This document shows positions 9,647 through 19,600 of a DNA stretch of 64,000 bases, in pieces. The first letter of the stretch is position 1, and every line of letters starts with the position of its first letter. The notes beneath the pieces were generated by a model that saw nothing but the letters and a program-made list of their open reading frames with translations, was not told where the DNA came from and ran no database searches. The stretch comes from Leptolyngbya boryana PCC 6306. GTDB lineage: Bacteria > Cyanobacteriota > Cyanobacteriia > Leptolyngbyales > Leptolyngbyaceae. The translations under genes and the position numbers were made by a program. The stretch is taken from NCBI RefSeq assembly GCF_000353285.1, contig NZ_KB731325.1:386381-450380 (forward strand), read 5' to 3'.

Positions 9647-9907
9647 CTAGTTCAGAGCTTGCTGAATTGCCTCTTTCAAGAGATCGCAACAGCAATCCAT
9701 CTTAGCTTCGTTACCATTCAGAATCGATCCCTCAAATCGAATGTTTTGAGCAGATTGATCGTGAACAGGGCAACGAATTGCAGACAGCGTATCAATAACT
9801 TTCTGTTCCGCTGCTGCCTGAATTTCGCTCTCCATCGAGGACAGAATTGCGTCGCCTACTTGGTCAGATGAGACCGAACGACCATTGATTTTCCAGTTGA
9901 GATTCAT
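9647..9907 (-). CDS. Small hypothetical protein (86 aa), Cys-rich C-terminus
   Basis: No family recognised. I chose the ATG at 9907 (MNLNWKINGRSVSS) because GGAGA precedes it by about 8 nt; the frame is open upstream to 9952. The protein has a CPVH motif mid-sequence and a MDCCCDLL cluster near the end, which hints at metal binding or disulfides, but that is only suggestive. It lies downstream of and close to another 86-aa gene on the same strand, probably in one transcript, and converges on the S8 protease gene. Confidence 0.6.
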   Translation of the reverse strand: MNLNWKINGRSVSSDQVGDAILSSMESEIQAAAEQKVIDTLSAIRCPVHDQSAQNIRFEGSILNGNEAKMDCCCDLLKEAIQQALN

Positions 9908-9941
9908 TTCAGTGTTCTCCATTGAAGGATGAGTCGAGGTT

Positions 9942-10202
9942 TTAGATGGCAAACGTGAATTCTTTCCAAGGAAGAGAATTCACCGGAACGCTTTGCAGAA
10001 AACCAACAATGTCACGCCGCCCGAAAAACGTTGGAATTCCACGTCCATCTTGCGACATGAGAATAATATTGTAACCAGGGAAAAATTGCTGTGCAGCTTG
10101 GATTGTTTGACCTCGCTCTACACTGTTCAGCACGTAACTTTTGACCAGTACGACAGCGAACAGAACCCTTTGTTCTTTTACAAGTGCGGCTGTAAGTTTC
10201 AC
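9942..10202 (-). CDS. Small hypothetical protein (86 aa)
   Basis: The GTG at 10202 is the likely start: TTAGGAGAAATCTCC places an AGGAG sequence about 8 nt upstream, and the further 37 in-frame codons look non-coding. The product begins VKLTAALVKEQRVLFAVVLV and ends with RRDIVGFLQSVPVNSLPWKE. The compact alpha/beta pattern (GYNIILMSQDGRGIPTFFG) is reminiscent of small phage or plasmid proteins, but I cannot name a family. It is divergent from the regulator at 10374. Confidence 0.6.
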   Translation of the reverse strand: MKLTAALVKEQRVLFAVVLVKSYVLNSVERGQTIQAAQQFFPGYNIILMSQDGRGIPTFFGRRDIVGFLQSVPVNSLPWKEFTFAI

Positions 10203-10373
10203 GGAGATTTCTCCTAAGAGAGTAGCTATAAGCACATTATAACAATTTAATTTCGGTTTTTCAAAAATCGGAACGATTAAATTAGTTTTAAAGTATGCGA
10301 AACAATTGTACAAACTTATATACTTCGTTATGAATTGCTGTTTAAGTGCAAACTAAGGGTACATAATGGTTCT
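10203..10373. promoter_or_regulatory. Divergent intergenic region
   Basis: This 171-nt AT-rich gap lies between two divergent genes. It contains TTGTACAA at about 10306-10313 and an imperfect dyad (AATTTAATTTCGG against ATCGGAACGATTAAATT). These could be operator half-sites for the helix-turn-helix protein at 10374. No confident -10/-35 pair was found. Confidence 0.35.
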
Positions 10374-10889
10374 ATGGCTTTTAGGAGTTTGCATAAAGTG
10401 GCGACGAGTGAGATGCAAGGAGAATTTACCCGGCAAGAGGCGTTAACCCTGACAGGACTCAGTTCAGGGCAATTGAGTCGGCTTGATCAAGCTGAGATTG
10501 TCGTTCCTAGAAAATTGGGCAACTCCAAACGTCCGGTAGTGCTTTATAGCTGGCAGCAAATCCTTGAACTGAGAACGATTGCGAATTTGCGGCAGCGGCT
10601 ATCACTTCAGGAAATCCGTAAAGTCATTAATCATTTAAGGAATCTTCATTTTGAGCCGTCGCTGTTTGACAAGTTTCTAATATTCAGCGACGACAAGCTG
10701 TATTGGATTAACTCGGATGAGTTAGGAGACCAAATTATTGACTTAAGTAGTAAAAATCAGGGGCAGTTGTTGCTAAAAGCTGTACACCCGATCGGTCAGA
10801 TTCTGGATGACATCCGGCAACAGGCTGAGCGTAAACACGTTGCTGATTTTGATAAACGTGCTGGGCGCATTCCGATTGAAGTCGCTTGA
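10374..10889 (+). CDS. MerR-like helix-turn-helix regulator
   Basis: This 171-aa protein (ATG at 10374; the frame is open further upstream) has an N-terminal winged helix. FTRQEALTLTGLSSGQLSRLDQ is the HTH, followed by VVLYSWQQILELRTIANLRQRLSLQEIRKVINHL, the wing and second helix pair typical of MerR/HTH_17 proteins. The C-terminal half has no cysteine cluster and no known ligand domain. It is transcribed away from the 86-aa genes and towards the end of the DUF499 operon. It could regulate either divergent unit, which is inference. Confidence 0.75.
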   Translation: MAFRSLHKVATSEMQGEFTRQEALTLTGLSSGQLSRLDQAEIVVPRKLGNSKRPVVLYSWQQILELRTIANLRQRLSLQEIRKVINHLRNLHFEPSLFDKFLIFSDDKLYWINSDELGDQIIDLSSKNQGQLLLKAVHPIGQILDDIRQQAERKHVADFDKRAGRIPIEVA

Positions 10890-10904
10890 GATATGATGAA
10901 GCGA

Positions 10905-11333
10905 TTAGTCTCCTAGTAGCACTCGAATTGCCCGCAACGCCTGACTTCGTTTTCCATTACTGACTTTAGCAAACCAGTAATGTGCCTCCTCATTACTCAT
11001 TGCTTGAACTCCTGCTGCAATATTAGCGATTCGCTCAGGTTTAGAGAGCGGTTGAAGCGTCTGGAATAAAAGAGCCAGATTCACCCCCGATTCTTCGGTC
11101 AAAACGTAAGGAGTCTGGCGCTGTTGGCTGAGAGTTTTTGGGTCATAATTGTTGGCTTTGAGGCAGGTATAAATCGCTTGCCGAGCCTGCACCAAACCTT
11201 GTCCTTTCAATCGACCAATCCGCTTGGCAGCCGATCGCTTTTTCTCACCTGCTTTTTTATAGGCGCATTGATACAACTCCAATGCGAAATTGTTGTTGTC
11301 CGTGGGAACGACTTTGAGCTGAAACTCCTGCAT
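10905..11333 (-). CDS. Conserved hypothetical protein downstream of DUF499 ATPase
   Basis: This 142-aa basic protein begins MQEFQLKVVPTDNNNFALEL and continues with a Lys/Arg-rich helix (AGEKKRSAAKRIGRLKGQGL). The C-terminus has EEAHYWFAKVSNGKRSQALR. It lies 47 nt downstream of the large ATPase gene on the same strand, so it is probably cotranscribed and an accessory subunit of that system. I recall similar short proteins beside DUF499 ATPases but cannot verify this. Confidence 0.7.
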   Translation of the reverse strand: MQEFQLKVVPTDNNNFALELYQCAYKKAGEKKRSAAKRIGRLKGQGLVQARQAIYTCLKANNYDPKTLSQQRQTPYVLTEESGVNLALLFQTLQPLSKPERIANIAAGVQAMSNEEAHYWFAKVSNGKRSQALRAIRVLLGD

Positions 11334-11380
11334 ACCCCAATCCTTCAGCGTTTGACTTCTACGATCGTAAACAAACTCCG

Positions 11381-14300
11381 TCAGTATAGTACCTTAGCTG
11401 TCAAACTGAGCCGATCCACCGGATTTCTCAAGAGTGCCTGCTCGATCGCTTTCATCTCTGGGCCTTGTGGCTCGACCTCGGATGCAAACTCGAACGTAAT
11501 TTTAAGCGAGACATCGGCTCGAACATCAGGACTCGTCAACAACGTGTTCGTCGGATTCGCAAAACTTTGAAACCCTTTGACATTGCCTTGATACTCTAAT
11601 CGAACGAACTGATCTCCAGCTTGGACAGTGACAAATTGGTCGAGTCGCATTGGATAACGCATCAGAAGAGGAACCGCTGTGGTTAGCTTGCGATAGTCCA
11701 TTACCTCTGACACGCTGAGTTCTAGCCGCTCGATCGCTTTAATTTTGTCGTCGTGAATGCGATCGCGCAATTCATTAAACACACCGTTGAGGCTGCCCGA
11801 TAAATCCACCACCTCCGGTTTGACATCGAACAAGCTAGGAGTATCGTGAGCCGAAGTAGAGCCAGTGGAGAGTGTCGAATATGCTTGCACTCTTGCCTTT
11901 GATTCTGCCGCTGCGGTTTCTCCTTCCCCATAATCTGCAACGATGCGAAAGGTTGCCGTTTGCGCCAGATCGCCCTCGTATTCGTCAGACGGCAAGAAGT
12001 TTCCTGCGATTAAGTTGCCATCTTGAAACAGTTTGACCGAAAGTGCCCCCGCTGCTTTCCATCGCACTCGTACAGGTTTATTCGGTTGTGTACTCGGCAT
12101 CACTTGAGCATTGATCTCAATTTCCCTCGGCTTCGGGAGTTCTAGGATGCCGCGTCGATATAGCACCATCCGATCTGAAAATTCAATGATGTCGGGTGGA
12201 ATCAGCGGAACTGCATCGGTTTTGATATAGACGCGCTCACCGACCTTCAAATCCCACTGTCCACTGGTTAACCCTTGAGCGATCGTCGTTCTCAGCTTTG
12301 AAGTTTCCGCATCCGAGAATAGATTCAGTCCCAAATCTTTCGCAAATGCTTCTTTTAACCCCTTTGTACTGATCGAATCGAGTCCTGTTGCCCACACTTT
12401 TTGCAGCACATACGCAGGTGCATACGGTTGAGCGTCATCGGCGCGAATCTTTTGGCAGTCTTTCAGTGCTTTGAGAATCGCTTCTTGCTGATTACTCTTG
12501 CCTTTGACATCGCTCGCATCCTGAGCGGGGAGCGGGTAGTGCATTAACCCTTTTGGAGCTTTGACCGGATCATTTGAGGGATAAAATAAATGGCGATACG
12601 CATTCGTTAGAGCAACTCGCGCTGCCAAGTCTAAATCCCCTTCTTTCTGCTTCAACTGTTTATGTTGACTCTCTGAAAGGTCTTCCAGGCGATTCTGAGA
12701 TTTGAGAATGGTGCGAATCGCTCTCAGTTCTCGTGCCACGTCGATCGCTCTTTCCAATTCCTGCTGATTGGCGAGTAGAAACAGCAATCGATTCCGGAAG
12801 ATGCGAAACTTTCCAGAGTCGCCTGTACTGTTGAAAATTTGTTCCACAATTTGAGGCGCAGCGTCGATCGAGGATTGCACCGTCGCTTCGTTAAAGTCGA
12901 TCAGACAAAGCACAGTACTATCTGCCGTATCATCGACATCACTCGGACTCTCCGGCGACGATACCAGCGTGAAATAGCGATTGGCAAAAATGGTGTCTCG
13001 CCGCGATCGTAAATCGTCTTTCGCTTCACTGCGCCCGATTTGCTCTTTCTCTTCAGCAATAATTTTGTTGATCGAAGGTTCTTCTTTGAACCGAGCAATT
13101 GAGGTAATTGGATCGTGATCGAGATACCAAGCAACCGTAGTGAGCCGCTCTAAAGCACTCTCGATAAAGCCAATTTCAATTCCAGGGGTAAGCAGCGATA
13201 GATTGAGTTCCGCTCGTCGAATGCCTGCCACGACTCCTTGATTAATGGAGTGCAAAAAGATCGTGCGTCCAATCCAAGTTGAAAACGGCGGTTTGCCTGC
13301 TGCCATCCAATCTTGATCTTGCAGTTGAGCATGTGCTTCTCGTCCATTCGCGTTGTAGATATCAGCTTGAATCGGGAGTCGCATTAAAGGACGTTCTAAG
13401 CGCGAAGTCAATTCGTTCGTAATTTCTTCGTTCACACCGATCGGTAAATGGTGCGCGTGGATCAGCGGCATCCAAGTTGTGCGATCGCGCCACAATTCTC
13501 GAACCGCGATCGCAAACAGCCTCAGCGCTCCACGAGTTCGGTTAAAGTTCGGGATTGATGCAATTTTTTTAGTTAATAGATTGAATAGCTCTGGATGAAT
13601 CGGGTAGCTCGATTCGATAGTTTGTGAATAGGTGGCATCTTGACAACCATCAGGCAGATTAATGCGGCTCGATCGATACGCATTGAGATATTCTTGAGCA
13701 GCTTTTTTCGCGGCTTTTTCATCGACACGCTGAAACAAACGCTGCTTCACAATGTTGTAGATTTCAACATCGGTACTCGGACTCAGAATGCGCTCCTGAC
13801 GAGCGGAAGCGCGAACCGTTTCTTGAAGCTCTGCCGTTTCATCTGCAAAGGTATCCGACGATGAGGCGAGAGAATAGACAAACACTAAATTATTGCAAGA
13901 CCCCGCTAAATCCATTAATGCAAACAGAAACGCAACCACCTGCTTCGACAAATCACTATTCCCAACAATCACCCCTTTCGCTTTGCGTAGATACTGTGCG
14001 ATTTCATCGAGTACAATCAGCGTCGGTCGATCTTGAATCAGTTGCTGAAGGACTCCCGTTCCTGGGCTCACTTTTTTCTCATCCGAACCGCGCAGCAGAC
14101 TGTATCCGCCAATCCCACCAATCCGATAGGCAATTTCGCCCCAGAGGGTGTAAGTGGTGATGCCTGTCTCTGGGTGAAAGTCGCCGTTGGTCGGATCAAG
14201 ATCTTGACAAGCGATCGCAGCAACTTGAACCGGAGCAGCAGGAATTTGATCGAGACGATCGCTAAATCGATCGAGTCCGCGAATGCTGCGTCCGTTTCGG

Positions 14301-14602
14301 GCAATGTGCCAAAGCGCAATTTCATCGTGCGTTTTCCCGCCGCCGAAGCTGGTTTCTAATCGAATCACCGGAGACCCGATCGCGGTTCCTGCCAAACGAC
14401 CAAAGACTTCACTAATCAGAGTCTGGAGTCCCTCAGTGGGAAAGGTATTCGCAAAGAATAGTTCTGGATCTTGATAGACCTTAGGAGCATTACCATCGAC
14501 CACTAATTTCAACTTGGCAGCAAACAGATCGAGCGATAGTTCACCAGAAAGAATTTCATCTCTGGGAGTGCAAGTTTCAAAAATCGATGGCAACACAATC
14601 AT
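11381..14602 (-). CDS. DUF499-type P-loop ATPase of a defence system
   Basis: The 1073-aa protein starts with the DUF499-type N-terminus (LPSIFETCTPRDEILSGELS). Walker A is ETSFGGGKTHDEI near residue 84-92 and Walker B is TLIVLDEIAQYLRK. A nucleotide-binding core of about 400 residues is followed by a long region that looks like winged helices, and by beta-rich C-terminal segments (VRVRWKAAGALSVKLFQDG). DUF499 ATPases occur with DUF1156 methylases and PLD-SNF2 helicases in helicase/methylase/ATPase defence loci; all three partners are present here, though separated by inserted genes. Length and domain order are complete. Start at 14602 agrees with the conserved first residues. Confidence 0.85.
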   Translation of the reverse strand: MIVLPSIFETCTPRDEILSGELSLDLFAAKLKLVVDGNAPKVYQDPELFFANTFPTEGLQTLISEVFGRLAGTAIGSPVIRLETSFGGGKTHDEIALWHIARNGRSIRGLDRFSDRLDQIPAAPVQVAAIACQDLDPTNGDFHPETGITTYTLWGEIAYRIGGIGGYSLLRGSDEKKVSPGTGVLQQLIQDRPTLIVLDEIAQYLRKAKGVIVGNSDLSKQVVAFLFALMDLAGSCNNLVFVYSLASSSDTFADETAELQETVRASARQERILSPSTDVEIYNIVKQRLFQRVDEKAAKKAAQEYLNAYRSSRINLPDGCQDATYSQTIESSYPIHPELFNLLTKKIASIPNFNRTRGALRLFAIAVRELWRDRTTWMPLIHAHHLPIGVNEEITNELTSRLERPLMRLPIQADIYNANGREAHAQLQDQDWMAAGKPPFSTWIGRTIFLHSINQGVVAGIRRAELNLSLLTPGIEIGFIESALERLTTVAWYLDHDPITSIARFKEEPSINKIIAEEKEQIGRSEAKDDLRSRRDTIFANRYFTLVSSPESPSDVDDTADSTVLCLIDFNEATVQSSIDAAPQIVEQIFNSTGDSGKFRIFRNRLLFLLANQQELERAIDVARELRAIRTILKSQNRLEDLSESQHKQLKQKEGDLDLAARVALTNAYRHLFYPSNDPVKAPKGLMHYPLPAQDASDVKGKSNQQEAILKALKDCQKIRADDAQPYAPAYVLQKVWATGLDSISTKGLKEAFAKDLGLNLFSDAETSKLRTTIAQGLTSGQWDLKVGERVYIKTDAVPLIPPDIIEFSDRMVLYRRGILELPKPREIEINAQVMPSTQPNKPVRVRWKAAGALSVKLFQDGNLIAGNFLPSDEYEGDLAQTATFRIVADYGEGETAAAESKARVQAYSTLSTGSTSAHDTPSLFDVKPEVVDLSGSLNGVFNELRDRIHDDKIKAIERLELSVSEVMDYRKLTTAVPLLMRYPMRLDQFVTVQAGDQFVRLEYQGNVKGFQSFANPTNTLLTSPDVRADVSLKITFEFASEVEPQGPEMKAIEQALLRNPVDRLSLTAKVLY

Positions 14603-14931
14603 GCTCTCCTATCGTCTGTCGTTCTTAAGTTTTGACGCATAAACCGCTTTTATTGTGGCACTACGAGTCAAAAATATCACACCTCAGATTTGGAGAAGAC
14701 AGACCGCCATCGCTTTTGGGAGCGCAATCGCATCACTGCATCCCATTTCAATAGAGAAGCTTCACCCGCTCTCAATCCATGTCGAAACACCAGAAGTAGA
14801 AGAGTGCGATCGCGCAGTTGAATTGAGCAGAAGATGGCTGTAACATCCTGCTTTGAAATTTCTCTGACTGTTTACTTGATTAGTCTGCTGACTTCTGATA
14901 GCGGTTAGGATAGAAAGCTCAACCTTCGACT
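14603..14931. other. Intergenic region upstream of the DUF499 operon
   Basis: This 329-nt gap should contain the promoter for the leftward DUF499 gene and the terminator of the YhcG gene. A 62-codon plus-strand frame (14655-14843) is present but has no ribosome binding site and no recognisable sequence, so I do not call it a gene. Nothing else stands out. Confidence 0.4.
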
Positions 14932-15975
14932 TTAGGTGAGATCGTCTTCGATCGCGGCATCCATTTCTAATTCAAGTTGTTCAATCGAAGGTAAACTCTG
15001 CTTAAATTGCTCTGGCAAACTATTCCAAATCTCATGTGTCGAAACTCCAATCGGTCGATTGATACTTCGCAGCGCATATTCCACAATTGTTTGGTTCTTC
15101 GACTTACATAAAATTAACCCGATTGTCGGTTGATCGTCAGGATGTCGCAGCAAATCATCAACGACTGCTAAATAGAAGTTCATCTTACCGCTCATTTCTG
15201 GCGTGAACTCAATCATCTTCAAGTCAATGATGACAAAGCAGCGCAGCTTGAGATGATAGAAAACCAGATCGACATAGTAATCCTCATTGCCGACTTGCAG
15301 ATGATACTGGCTGCCCACGAAGGCGAATCCTACCCCTAGCTCTAACAAAAAATCTCGAATGTGAGCGACCAGCGCATTTTCTAAATCCCGCTCCTGTGCT
15401 TCTCGACCGAGCGAAAGAAAATCAAAAGAATAGGGACTTTTCAGCAAGCTATTTGCGAGATCCGACTGAGGCTTCGGTAAAGTCCGCTCAAAGTTGGTCA
15501 TAGCTTTGCCTTGTCGATCGCGCAGCCGAGTTTCGATTTGAATCACCAAAATATTCCGACTCCAGCCATTTGCGATCGTTTGCTGCGCGTACCAAAGACG
15601 GTCTTCTGTTGTTTTCAGCTTTTCGATCAATGCAAGATTGTGATACCAGGTAATTTGTGCAAGCACCTCTTGCACAATTGATGAATCTGGGTAAGTTTCT
15701 GCAAAGGTTCGCATGTATTTGAGATTCCGGCTCGAAAAGCCTTTAATTTCTGGAAATTCTCGTCGCAAATCTTTTGAGAGTTGGTCAATGACTTTTGCAC
15801 CCCATCCAGCTTGTGCTTGACGATCAAGAATCATCCGCCCAATTTGCCAATAGAGAAGAACTAACTCGCGATTGACCGCAACTGCGGCACGAACTTGAGC
15901 CGTCCGAATGCGTTCCTTCAGATCGTTCAAGAGTTGAGGATAACCTTCTGGCACCAACGAAGAGGACTTTGCCAC
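14932..15975 (-). CDS. DUF1016/YhcG-type PDDEXK nuclease
   Basis: The product is about 347 aa from the GTG at 15975; TTG at 16002 is an alternative start. The N-terminal half is the DUF1016 helical domain (RAAVAVNRELVLLYWQIGRM, FSSRNLKYMRTFAETYP, ITWYHNLALI). The C-terminal half is a PDDEXK nuclease with YYVDLVFYHLKLRCFVIIDLK and then the downstream acidic stretch EFTPEMSGKMNFYL. YhcG-type nucleases lie near restriction systems and are thought to cut DNA; the partner is not established. It begins 3 nt or more after the 96-aa gene and is the last gene of the run that contains the polymerase-like gene. Confidence 0.88.
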   Translation of the reverse strand: MAKSSSLVPEGYPQLLNDLKERIRTAQVRAAVAVNRELVLLYWQIGRMILDRQAQAGWGAKVIDQLSKDLRREFPEIKGFSSRNLKYMRTFAETYPDSSIVQEVLAQITWYHNLALIEKLKTTEDRLWYAQQTIANGWSRNILVIQIETRLRDRQGKAMTNFERTLPKPQSDLANSLLKSPYSFDFLSLGREAQERDLENALVAHIRDFLLELGVGFAFVGSQYHLQVGNEDYYVDLVFYHLKLRCFVIIDLKMIEFTPEMSGKMNFYLAVVDDLLRHPDDQPTIGLILCKSKNQTIVEYALRSINRPIGVSTHEIWNSLPEQFKQSLPSIEQLELEMDAAIEDDLT

Positions 15976-16005
15976 GAATCGATACTCCCACTCTGAACGC
16001 AAGTA

Positions 16006-16296
16006 CTACTGAGCAAGTCTATCAAATTCAGGTTCAAAGTTTCCGTCGAATGGATTAGGATGATGCAGTTTTTGCACAATGCCTACTGCAACTTTTGCAG
16101 CAAGATCGGGATTCGGTTCGTAGTCAGCGATCGTGGCAATCGAATAGCCTTGCACTCCCTGAGTCGCCTTTGACTTGAGCTTTCGAGTAAACTCCTGCTC
16201 ATCTAGTTGCACCCATTGTCCGAAGCCTAAATTTGGTTGTCTTGGTTGGTTACGATTCATTCTCCCGATCGCTCCCAATGACTTAACCAAACTCAT
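16006..16296 (-). CDS. Hypothetical protein (96 aa)
   Basis: No family recognised. The frame overlaps the end of the CcbP-like gene by 14 nt and stops 3 nt before the first possible YhcG start, so it is a coupled member of the run. An internal ATG at 16260 (MNRNQPRQPNLGFGQWV) is another possible start. The sequence has a basic N-terminus and an acidic C-terminus (NPFDGNFEPEFDRLAQ). Confidence 0.6.
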   Translation of the reverse strand: MSLVKSLGAIGRMNRNQPRQPNLGFGQWVQLDEQEFTRKLKSKATQGVQGYSIATIADYEPNPDLAAKVAVGIVQKLHHPNPFDGNFEPEFDRLAQ

Positions 16297-16645
16297 AGCC
16301 TTGATTCACCCAGTAATGCCAGTCGGCGATGGCTTGCTGCGTTTCTTCCTCGGCATCGATTGCTTCTAGCTGAATCAGGGGAACTGCCAACGTATCGCCA
16401 TCCCATTCGATTTCAACGAACATCTCTTGCTCACATTCGTCTTCCGGAGCCATCCCCACCACTTCTACCGATTTGCCTTCTTTGAGCGGAGAGATGCGGC
16501 GTTTGCTCACACAAGTCGCCGTAAAGGGAAACTGCATCGTGTCTTGCAAATAGTAATACCAGCCCATTGCCTGTTCTTCAGGTCCATAGGCATCGACGAC
16601 AATTTCCATCGTGATTCTTGTTTCCCGTTCCTCGTCACGAGACAT
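16283..16645 (-). CDS. ccbP: CcbP-like calcium-binding protein
   Basis: This 120-aa very acidic protein matches the cyanobacterial calcium-binding protein CcbP type: EIVVDAYGPEEQAMGWYYYLQDTMQ, FTATCV, GMAPEDECEQEMFVEIEWDG, then QQAIADWHYWVNQGYEF. In heterocystous cyanobacteria CcbP buffers cytosolic Ca2+ and affects differentiation; many plasmid-borne homologues have unknown roles. It is 46 nt downstream of the polymerase-like gene and overlaps the 96-aa gene. Family call is fairly sure; the role in this context is open. Confidence 0.8.
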   Translation of the reverse strand: MSRDEERETRITMEIVVDAYGPEEQAMGWYYYLQDTMQFPFTATCVSKRRISPLKEGKSVEVVGMAPEDECEQEMFVEIEWDGDTLAVPLIQLEAIDAEEETQQAIADWHYWVNQGYEFG

Positions 16646-16691
16646 GATCGACTCCTGAATTCTTGCCTTGAATTATGCCTTAGAAGTGGAT

Positions 16692-19600
16692 TCAATGTCT
16701 CAGTATGATTGGATTTATAAAGGATGGGCTATGGCAAATTCTAGAGGCTTGGGTATGGGCTGGCGAAGCTTGGCGAAAATATAGAATTGCTTTTTGCATC
16801 CGTTGGTATTCTTCAGCAGATAGAACGACTGCTGGATTCCGAAAATCATTGTTGGATACATCTAGGATTTGCCCCTGAATCTGTGCCAGTCCTTCTGTTT
16901 TTTGTCGAAGTCGAATTGCCTCAACGTGTGCCATCCCTTCTTGGTCTTGTTTTAGCTTTTGAGGATCATGGGGGTGCGTTTGCGCGCGAAGTTGATATGC
17001 CTGATACCACTGAAAAAGTTCGCCTCGGCTTGGACAATAGCCTGAGATAGTTTTTTCACTCAAAGGTTCTGCATCTGGATGGCTTGCTTGAATAGCTTCA
17101 ATAAATGACTGAGGCAATCGCCCATTCTCTGGAATTAGTCTTTCTGACCACAACGCAGCAATTTCACGGCCATGGTAGCCTCCGAGTCCGCTGCGAATTC
17201 GAGTGACAGGAAATTCTTGGTTGGGATGAGATCGCGCATAGTTCAGTGGCTGCCCGATTTGTGCTTCAATCTCTGATAGTAAGATAGATCGCGCTCCTAA
17301 GTTTAAGTTTTTGGTCATGATCGCGTAAGCTTGCTTTTGAATTCCTTGAGGATTGCTATACTCAGCCCGGACTTGCAGCGAGTTCGCGTTAGGTAGCTGC
17401 AAGCTTTCGGGAATTAGATGAACGGTGGCAAGTCGAGCAATGTCTGAGGTGAGCATTGCCACGATCGTCGTTTCCCGCTTCAGAACGGGAGACACTTGCC
17501 GAAACGCAGCTTCCACAGCTTGGCGGTCTTTTGCAGTACTGACAATGCCTAAATCTTGCAAGTGTCCAGCCGAGTCGCGCATGTTTAGAACAAGATCAGA
17601 CCATTTGCTCCCTTCGCGTTCTCGGCGTTTCATGCCAAGTTCAACGGTTTCATTACTCCAAACTTGATTTGCAAAATGATGTGCTTGAACTTGATTAATT
17701 TTAATCGGTGTTCCATTCGGCAAAATTGCTTTGACAATCGCTGGAACTTCCGGCACGATCCGCGCTTCACCCTGAGTTCCAATCGGCAGTTGATAACTAT
17801 CGGTTGAGAAAGGAGCCAGCGTTTTTCCTTCAACTTTTAAAACTGTTCGCCCTGCGATCGGACTTTCTGAATTGGTTTCAACGGCGACTGAGATCGCGCA
17901 TGGTTCCCTTGAAAAGGTTTGTCCTCGATGCAGATTGGTTGGGTGTTGCAGTCCAACAACGGTCATTGTCTGAAGGTGCAATGACCGGAGCTGCTGACAT
18001 AATTCTGGATGAAAAGCTTGAATGACTAGATGCTGTCCACCCTGATGCCAGAGTGCAGCTGCCATTGAAGTTCGGTCGCACTCTACTAATAATTCAGCTT
18101 GTCTAGCAATTTTCTGCGCTGCTTCAGTAATTGCTGCTTTGGCTTGCGCGATCGTCATGTGCGGTTCAAAATTAAACTCCTTAATCCGCTCAGTCGCGAT
18201 GTTAATTGGTTTTTTAGCAGTGGCGTGTTGTAGCCAGGATTGATTGAGGTGGACGGTTTCTAGGCTGATGAAGCCAGCAGGCTGAGAGGAGTTGAAGAAA
18301 ATAGCATAGGGAAACTGTGTTTTCGTGCGCCAATCTGGATTGAGTCCAACCTGAAACGCTAAGGCAGTACCTTGACGTGCCGCCTGCCAGATTGAGGAAT
18401 TTCCCTCGCGATCGCAACTGGTGAGGTTCACCACTCGAAGCTGGCGACCACTGATCGATTGAATTACAAGACTGGGACCCACTTCTATTTTTGCCCGCTC
18501 TTGTGCGATAGCAGCCCTTTGAATCGTGGCATTGTAGTCATCAATCCACGATCGCGCTATTTCTGCTTGCGCTTCACTAAATCCACCTTGCTCACGGCTT
18601 GGAAATAAAGGTAAGAAAACATCGCGGCTGCGAGAGGTTAGCACGACTTCTCGGTAATGCTGATTCACGCTTTGAGCAATCTGGGCAACCGGATCGACTG
18701 TGCTAGTCGGTAAGATACGAACTGATTCAGGTGTTTCTCCTGGCTTGAGGGATTGATATAAATCTGTATCCTTGCGATGGTTTAATAACGCATTATCCTT
18801 GTATTTTCCAAGCGTGGCAGCAAAGGTGTGAAGTTGCCATGCAACCTCTCTCGCACTTTTCGGTGAGTCTACGGCACGTTGCAGATTCATTGCAATAATT
18901 GCTTTCACGTCCCACAGTAACGTTTGGACTTGCTGAAGCACGAGTCCAGCAGCTTCTGTTCGGGCTTGTTCTGGAAGTTGAAAGACCTGATGACCCTCAT
19001 TTACAATTTGCTGAAGACGCTCGTGAAACTGTAAATCTCCACTTGATAGCACTGTCTCATAGTCTTCAGGCTGAGGAATTGCTGCACGTTCTAAAACTTT
19101 GGTATAGTGCAAACAAATTTGCTGAAGATAAGCAGGGCGTTGTTCTGGGGTGAGATAAGCAATATCCCAGTACAGCGAATCGATTTTCATGCCTAGATTA
19201 GCAACAATACCTGTCGGATTGTTTGCTGCATGAATGGCGCACTCTTCGATCGTGCCTTGACGTTCAATCTTCAGTTCTTTGTTGACTGCGATTGGGCGCA
19301 CCTCTGGTCGATTTTTATCCAAGACTTCCGCAACAAAAACAGGGAATTCAGTTGGAGCAAAAATGGTTGCGTCTTGAATCGCGGTGATAAAAAGCGCTTG
19401 TGCTGCTTCATAGGCACTTCGAGGATCAGAAATCTCTTGAAGTTGTTCTTGTAGACTGTAAACTGTTGCTCCAGGTGAAATTGCTGCATAGCCTGGAACG
19501 ATCGCGTTACGATCGCCATCAAAATCTGTGATCAAAACATTCGCAGCAGACCAAGGATTGAGATAAATCACGCCTTGCTGTCGAAAGGCTTCTGCATCCG

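Noticed and set aside
14655..14843. 62-codon plus-strand ORF upstream of DUF499
   Set aside because: No ribosome binding site, no recognisable sequence and it would oppose the promoter region.
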